From: Mycobacterium neglectum
GTDB lineage: Bacteria > Actinomycetota > Actinomycetes > Mycobacteriales > Mycobacteriaceae
DNA length: 64,000 bases
Assembly (NCBI RefSeq): GCF_002591975.1
Contig: NZ_NVQE01000026.1
Location: 19,876 to 83,875, forward strand
Reading direction: 5' to 3'
This document shows, piece by piece, positions 59,920 to 64,000 of this stretch (position 1 is the first letter of the stretch; each line of letters begins with the position of its first letter). Both the position numbers and the translations under genes were made by a program. The notes beneath the pieces were generated by a model. It was not told the origin of the DNA. It did not search any database and saw only the letters and a list, made by a program, of their open reading frames with translations.

Positions 59920-60630
59920 CTAGCTACCTGGCGGGGCCGGCGTCTTCTTCGCCCGTGTCGTCGCGGGCTTTGACTCCGTATGGGTGCCGAGATCCTTGCG
60001 CCGGTGGGCGATAAGGAAGTCCTCGACAATCTTTCTGCAGTCGTCGTGAGTCATGATGCGAAACCCGGTCATTCGGGCGAACGCGAATGGCCCGACAAGC
60101 TGACAGAGCGCCAGTTCCAGGTCGAAGTCGTCGAGTTCGGCTCGTGCCTGCCCGCCCTGTAGCAGCGCGTCGAACGGTTGTCGGTACTGGTCGATGACTC
60201 GGGTCCGCAGCGCGCCGGATACGTGCCGGTCGTCCGTGTCGCCTTTGGCGCCGGTGGGTCCCAACGCGAGCCAAGCCAGCGTCGTGACGTGCAGTGGCGC
60301 ATCGTTGAACAGCGCGGCCTGGCGACGGAGTAATTCGATCAGCTGCTCGCGCAGGGGGCCCGTCGTCGGCGCCGGCGGTGTTACCTGCGGCAGAAGACGC
60401 TCGAACGTCGCGGCCAGCAGATGCGACGAGCTCGTGAAGTGGCGGTAGAGGGTGGTGCGAGCGACCTTGGAGGCCTTGGTGACTGCCTCGATAGTGACGG
60501 CTTCTACGCCCCCGGTGCTTAGAAGGGTCGCGGCAGCATCCAGCAGCCGGTTGCGTGACCGAACTCGGCGGGGGTCGATGTCACCGTCATCCGCGTCTGG
60601 GATCAGCGCTGGCTGGCTACTCTCACTCAC
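59920..60630 (-). CDS. TetR-family regulator
   Basis: 236 residues. The helix-turn-helix is IEAVTKASKVARTTLYRHFTSSSHLLAATFERLL. The C-terminal ligand domain has LVGPFAFARMTGFRIMTHDDC and then a basic Lys/Arg-rich tail (ATTRAKKTPAPPGS). Divergent from the hot-dog/KstR-like pair, with an inverted repeat at 60690-60704 between them. It probably represses that pair and itself. Confidence 0.88.
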   Translation of the reverse strand: MSESSQPALIPDADDGDIDPRRVRSRNRLLDAAATLLSTGGVEAVTIEAVTKASKVARTTLYRHFTSSSHLLAATFERLLPQVTPPAPTTGPLREQLIELLRRQAALFNDAPLHVTTLAWLALGPTGAKGDTDDRHVSGALRTRVIDQYRQPFDALLQGGQARAELDDFDLELALCQLVGPFAFARMTGFRIMTHDDCRKIVEDFLIAHRRKDLGTHTESKPATTRAKKTPAPPGS

Positions 60631-60689
60631 TGATTCACCTCGAGCCGGTCGAACTTCAGACGATGTCGTCCCGGGATTCTAGCAGTTAT

Positions 60690-60704
60690 GCTACTAACGG
60701 TAGC
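60690..60704. promoter_or_regulatory. TetR operator-like inverted repeat
   Basis: GCTAC-TAACG-GTAGC, 5-5-5, lies in the 86-bp divergent region. It overlaps the end of TATGCT (60687-60692), a likely -10 element for the plus-strand genes. Confidence 0.5.
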
Positions 60705-60716
60705 GTAGCGAAACTG

Positions 60717-61262
60717 ATGGTACTGGGGAGTATGAGTTTGGCCGAGAGCGCGTCACAGCCGCATCGGCTGCCGTCTCATACTCCGACGTGCATGGGCTGC
60801 GGCCCGGAGAATCCGCACGGCCTTCAGCTGGTGGTCTACCGCGACGGCGACACGGTGTATGGCGATGTCACGTTCGATGAACGCCATATCGGCGCGCCGG
60901 GTTTGGCGCATGGCGGCGCGGTGGCGGCCGCCTGCGACGACGTGCTTGGTTTCACGCTCTGGATTGCCGGCACGCCCGTGGTCACGCGCAGCCTGACGGT
61001 GGAGTATCTGCTGCCGGTGCCGTTGCATCAGCCCCACCGCATCGCCGCGCACATCGTCTCGCGGGATGGTCGCGCTCTGAATGTCCTTGGCACCGGCATA
61101 GGTAGCGATGGGGTCACCCGCTTCACCGCCAGCGCAGTGTTCATCACCGTCAGCACCGATCATTTCGCCACCCATGGTGATCTGTCGGACTTCGGTGACC
61201 TGCTGGAACGGTTCGCCGCCACGAGCCAGGCATTTCCCGACTCGCCTGGTGCCACGACGTGA
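60717..61262 (+). CDS. PaaI-type hot-dog thioesterase
   Basis: 181 residues from the ATG at 60717; an in-frame ATG at 60732 with adjacent GGGGAG is an alternative. The N-terminal PTCMGCGPENPHGLQL is the knuckle typical of actinobacterial PaaI-like thioesterases. The catalytic region is GLAHGGAVAAACDDVLGF, followed by VEYLLPVPLHQPHRI. It hydrolyses an acyl-CoA in the cytosol. It overlaps the KstR-like gene by GTGA, so the pair is an operon. Confidence 0.87.
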   Translation: MVLGSMSLAESASQPHRLPSHTPTCMGCGPENPHGLQLVVYRDGDTVYGDVTFDERHIGAPGLAHGGAVAAACDDVLGFTLWIAGTPVVTRSLTVEYLLPVPLHQPHRIAAHIVSRDGRALNVLGTGIGSDGVTRFTASAVFITVSTDHFATHGDLSDFGDLLERFAATSQAFPDSPGATT

Positions 61263-61912
61263 CGGAAACCACGACGGGTTCTGTCACACCGCCAGTGCCC
61301 GAGGCGGATTCGATACGACGAGCGGAGGTGTCGCCGCGGGGTTCCCGCACGTCCACCCGTCGCCGCGACGCGATCCTTGATGCGACGCTGACGACGGCCG
61401 CCACGGGAGGCTATGAAGCCGTCCAGATGCGGGCCGTGGCCGAGCAGGTAGGTATTGCTGTGGGCACGCTGTACCGGTATTTCCCGTCGAAGACCCATCT
61501 GCTCGTGTCGGCGCTGACCCGTGAGTTCCAACGCCTCGACGCCTCCTGCGATTGGTCGGCCGTCGGCGCCACGCCCCAGGAGCGGCTGGGAATGCTCACC
61601 GCGCGGCTGCACTCCGACTGGCAGCGCGACCCCCAACTGACCGAGGCGATGACTCGCGCGTGCGTCTTTGCCGACACCACCGCCGCCAGCGCGGTCAACC
61701 AGGCGGCCAACGTGATCGAACGACTCCTCGCCAGAACCCTCGGTGGCGGCGATCCCACCGACCACCACCGTCAGATTGCCGGCCTGATCGCCGATGTTTG
61801 GTTAGCCAATCGCGCCGCATTCATCAGCAAGCGGGCAACGGCCGCCGAAGCCCGTGACCACATCGACCGAGCCGTGCAACTGCTGCTGTCCGGCGATGCC
61901 GCCGCGAATTAG
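61259..61912 (+). CDS. KstR-like TetR regulator
   Basis: 217 residues from a GTG overlapping the thioesterase stop. The DNA-binding domain YEAVQMRAVAEQVGIAVGTLYRYFPSKTHLLVSAL and the ligand-domain phrases LTEAMTRACVFAD and IADVWLANRAAF are nearly those of KstR, the cholesterol-catabolism repressor. A preceding segment RGSRTSTRRRDAILDA is also alike. KstR itself is normally encoded elsewhere in the genome, so this is more likely a paralogue with a related CoA-ester ligand. Confidence 0.87.
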   Translation: MTETTTGSVTPPVPEADSIRRAEVSPRGSRTSTRRRDAILDATLTTAATGGYEAVQMRAVAEQVGIAVGTLYRYFPSKTHLLVSALTREFQRLDASCDWSAVGATPQERLGMLTARLHSDWQRDPQLTEAMTRACVFADTTAASAVNQAANVIERLLARTLGGGDPTDHHRQIAGLIADVWLANRAAFISKRATAAEARDHIDRAVQLLLSGDAAAN

Positions 61913-62547
61913 CGTTACCTACAGCACGTTCGAGAAGGCGCACGCATGTGTCATAGGAGTTCTCATGCTCAACCCAGGTATCGAATGCTGCATGGTCAGC
62001 GCGTAGGGCTGCAGAACGGACTCGATTGAACCTCGGTGACTACACCGACTGGTCATCTCCGGCCGCGTCCGACTGACCCCGCTGCCCGCGAGCGCTTACC
62101 CGATGGTGGACGTGCTGATTGACCCCGCCACGGTCGCGCAACACGACGCGCCTCGGCGACCAATACGACCACGAGAATATCGGTGAGCCCGAGGCCGCCC
62201 AACTCTCGCTGACCCAGGACCCCGAAGCAGTAGGCGCAGCGCCGGGTAGATGACGCTTGCGCGGCGATCAACTCAACCAAAGCCGTGCTCGGCAGCACGA
62301 CTTCGTTCCAGTCCCTGATTGCCTCGGCCTGGTCGACGGGCGCACAACCGCTTATGCGTCAGGGAGTATCCGCCAGGCGAGCCGGAGAACATCAGGCCGC
62401 TTTCGTCGCGGGTATCGTCTGCAATCAAGCGCGTGCTCGACCCGGACGGCGTCATTGCTCGGTGCAAGTACGGCATCGTCTGGTGCCGCCTAAAGCCGCG
62501 ATGACCCGGCAGGGGGGGCAGGCAGGTGGGTGATCCCGGTGCTCAGA
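61913..62547. other. Gene-poor stretch, probably decayed sequence
   Basis: No frame shows a recognisable product. Short open frames exist on both strands (for example 62053-62298 minus and 62319-62504 plus, the latter ending KRVLDPDGVIARCKYG) but none has start signals or family motifs. It looks like degraded coding DNA in the accessory region. Confidence 0.5.
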
Positions 62548-63023
62548 ATGGCGACAATCGGCGTCTATGGCTTCGACGGCGAGTCTTTCCTAGAGCGACT
62601 GCGGCGCGCGAACGTCGGCCTGCTGCTCGACGTACGCCAGCGCCGCGGCGTCCGCGGATCTCAATACGCCTGGGCGAACTCACGCCGGCTGCAGACAGCC
62701 CTCGCCCATGCCCGGATCGCCTACGAGCACCACCCTGAGCTCGCTCCAACCACCGAGCTACGCCGGCTCCAGTACGCCGAGGATGACCGTCGCGGAGTCG
62801 GCAAACGCTCGCGCCGCGAGCTCGCTGCCGAGTACGTCCGCCGCTACACCACTGAGATCCTCGACCCTGCCGACCTCACGCCGATCGTGTCGGCCTGTCG
62901 AGCAATGGGACCGCAGCGCTGCTCTGTGTCGAGCGCGACCCTGAGGCCTGCCACCGCTCGTTGATCGCCCAGCGCCTAAGCGATCAGCACCACGTCACGA
63001 TCGAGCACCTGCGCCCCGCATGA
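62548..63023 (+). pseudogene. DUF488 family gene with a frameshift
   Basis: From the ATG at 62548, MATIGVYGFDGESFLERL, LLLDVRQRRGVRGSQYAWAN and AAEYVRRYTTEILDP are DUF488 motifs. After about residue 124 the frame becomes meaningless. A different frame from about 62916 continues ALLCVERDPEACHRSLIAQ and ends at 63023 with HVTIEHLRPA, the normal family C-terminus. One frameshift near 62911-62918 explains this. DUF488 function is unknown. Could be a true inactivating mutation or a sequence error. Confidence 0.8.
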
Positions 63024-63287
63024 CGCGTGAATTCCTCAAACTGTCAGGACGGCGCGCCCAGATGCTCACGTCTCACCGATGGTGCCGGCTTCGCGCGCCG
63101 TCGTAAGCTCGGCCGACCCGCCGCCAACCCGAGCAGGTTGACGGTCAGGTCGTCACCGCTGGTAAAGATTCCGGACGCTTTTCGCGACAAGATTGAGTGG
63201 GTCACTGGCCAGTCCGTACGCCGACCTTCCGCTGAGCGAGCACGTGCAAAGGTTTCCTAGTTCTCCATGTTCGGGGGTCGTGTCTGC

Positions 63288-63599
63288 TCACGCCGAGAGC
63301 ACCGGTCGACCGAGCGTCGACTCAGGACGCAGTTCGACGGCCAGCTCCGCGCCGAGGACCGCTTGCGCGAGCGCTTGGCCGAGCCCGGGGGCCTGCTTGA
63401 AGAGATTGTGGCCGGCGATGAAGTAAATGCCGTCGGCCTCCCAGATCGCCACTCCGTCCTCACTCCAGGGCAGGTCGGTCACCCAGCAGTGGCGGTAGTC
63501 CACGGGCTCGGGATCCAGCCCGGGCAGGGCCCGGCGCACGTAGTCACCGGCCCGATCGGCCAGCGCGGCGAGCTGGGCCGGATCGACAAAGCTGGTCAA
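63288..63599 (-). pseudogene. C-terminal fragment of an FAD-dependent amine/amino-acid oxidase
   Basis: 103 codons. RHCWVTDLPWSEDGVAIWEAD, YFIAGHNLFKQAPGLGQALA and AELAVELRPEST resemble the C-terminal part of DAO-family (sarcosine or N-methyl amino-acid) oxidases: the C-x-T strand and the GHN-F-K-APGLG loop near the flavin. The N-terminal ~300 residues including the GxGxxG motif are absent. The fragment runs straight into the end of the IS256-type remnant, so insertion probably truncated it. Confidence 0.65.
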
Positions 63600-63650
63600 G
63601 TCCAGGGACGTGGTGTACGACGTCGTCGGGTGATTCTTCGAGGTGATGGT

Positions 63651-63872
63651 TCAGGCGGTCAGTGCCGCCGGCGTGGCCTCCTGTTCGCTCGGGGTGTCGT
63701 TGACGGCACGTGATTTGCTCAGCGCGTCGAGGCCCAGGTAGCGCCGAGACTCGGCCCATTCGTCGTGTTGTTCGGCCAATACGGCCCCGACGAGACGAAT
63801 CAGCGCATCGCGGTCGGGGAAGATGCCCACGACATCGGTGCGCCGGCGGATCTCCTTATTGAGCCGTTCGAT
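63651..63872 (-). pseudogene. IS256-family transposase, C-terminal remnant
   Basis: On the minus strand: ERLNKEIRRRTDVVGIFPDR, DALIRLVGAVLAEQHDEWAE and SRRYLGLDALSKSRAVND, the conserved C-terminus of IS256-type (Mutator) transposases, ending at 63651. The usual WxTxNxxERLN start of this block is broken just before ERLN, so the 5' part with the catalytic residues is missing. The sequence beyond (63873-64000) belongs to something else. Confidence 0.75.
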
Positions 63873-64000
63873 CGTTATCTGTAGTCCGGTGGTCGGGCAG
63901 GGCTGTGATCTGCTGATTTGCGGTGTGGACGGTGTCCGCGACGTGCTCCTTGCGCTCGGTTGTCGGCCGGTCAGCAGGGATCGATTGTTATCGAATCGCG

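Noticed and set aside
59380..59973. Short open frames (around 62-120 codons) right of the tmRNA-like end
   Set aside because: Basic, low-complexity translations without start signals; no integrase or excisionase motif could be read in them.
62319..62504. Frame ending KRVLDPDGVIARCKYG, resembling the tail of an FAD-linked oxidase
   Set aside because: The resemblance is limited to a few residues, with no flavin or substrate motif before it; likely decayed DNA or chance.
1..64000. CRISPR arrays, rRNA or complete tRNA genes
   Set aside because: No regularly spaced repeat array, no rRNA-like segment and no complete cloverleaf was seen on either strand; only the tmRNA-like 3' end at 59209 stands out.

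Overview
The window looks like the chromosome of a mycobacterium, most likely a fast-growing environmental Mycolicibacterium-type species (inference). Seen in the sequence: high G+C, a DevR/DosR response regulator nearly identical in its key motifs to the M. tuberculosis protein, a DosR-type dormancy gene set, two mycofactocin-type dehydrogenases, CYP125 with a cholesterol side-chain type acyl-CoA gene cluster, a DesA3/oxidoreductase pair, a secreted hemophore-like protein, and many four-base ATGA/GTGA gene overlaps.

Layout. (1) 1-7360 is a dormancy island: end of an Rv3134c-like universal stress protein (USP), devR, two tandem-USP genes, an Rv1733c-like membrane protein, an Acg-like nitroreductase, a three-helix small protein, a four-span membrane protein, a SpoIIAA-like protein, ferredoxin fdxA and a Cys-rich 71-residue protein. 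DosR-box-like palindromes precede several of them. No devS sensor is adjacent. (2) 7357-15687 is a TetR-controlled divergent catabolic module: epoxide hydrolase, zinc alcohol dehydrogenase and TetR on the minus strand; two mycofactocin-type SDRs, a double carboxymuconolactone-decarboxylase-fold protein, an aldehyde dehydrogenase and a P450 on the plus strand. Two copies of GAGTAAC-N3-GTTACT(C/G) lie between the arms. (3) 15712-18535 holds exported proteins: a serine hydrolase, an Rv2525c-like Tat protein and a hemophore-like protein.

(4) 18641-29535 is lipid/steroid catabolism. A lipase and a molybdopterin oxidoreductase are divergent, with matching TGGACA-N2-TGTCC(A/G) operators starting exactly 100 bp apart. 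CYP125 follows. A tightly overlapped minus-strand operon then encodes two acyl-CoA dehydrogenase-type subunits, two hot-dog dehydratase-type subunits, a thiolase-fold protein without the usual cysteine, an OB-fold partner without a zinc ribbon, and a FadD17-like ligase. (5) 29919-39230 has a Ser/Thr kinase with a discoidin-like ectodomain, an acyl-ACP thioesterase, an operon of acyl-CoA dehydrogenase/TetR/phosphotransferase/SDR, a quinone reductase, and an MFS exporter/GntR pair. (6) 39258-44987 has a zinc-ribbon SDR divergent from an electron-transfer reductase plus DesA3-type desaturase, then an FNT channel and a DsbA-like protein. (7) 45506-51105 is a signalling block: a 1394-residue PAS/GAF/kinase/receiver/PAS/GAF/SpoIIE/HATPase protein between two STAS proteins, plus a PAS-ANTAR protein. 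(8) 51356-58587 has a disulfide-reductase-like flavoprotein without its redox cysteines, a GntR-controlled four-carbon acid-sugar cluster, and an inositol-monophosphatase-like protein.

(9) From about 59100 to the end the character changes to an accessory region. A tmRNA-like 3' end and its terminator, with no tmRNA body beside them, look like a displaced attachment site. To the right lie TetR and KstR-like regulators with a hot-dog thioesterase, a frameshifted DUF488 gene, a truncated oxidase and an IS256-type transposase remnant.
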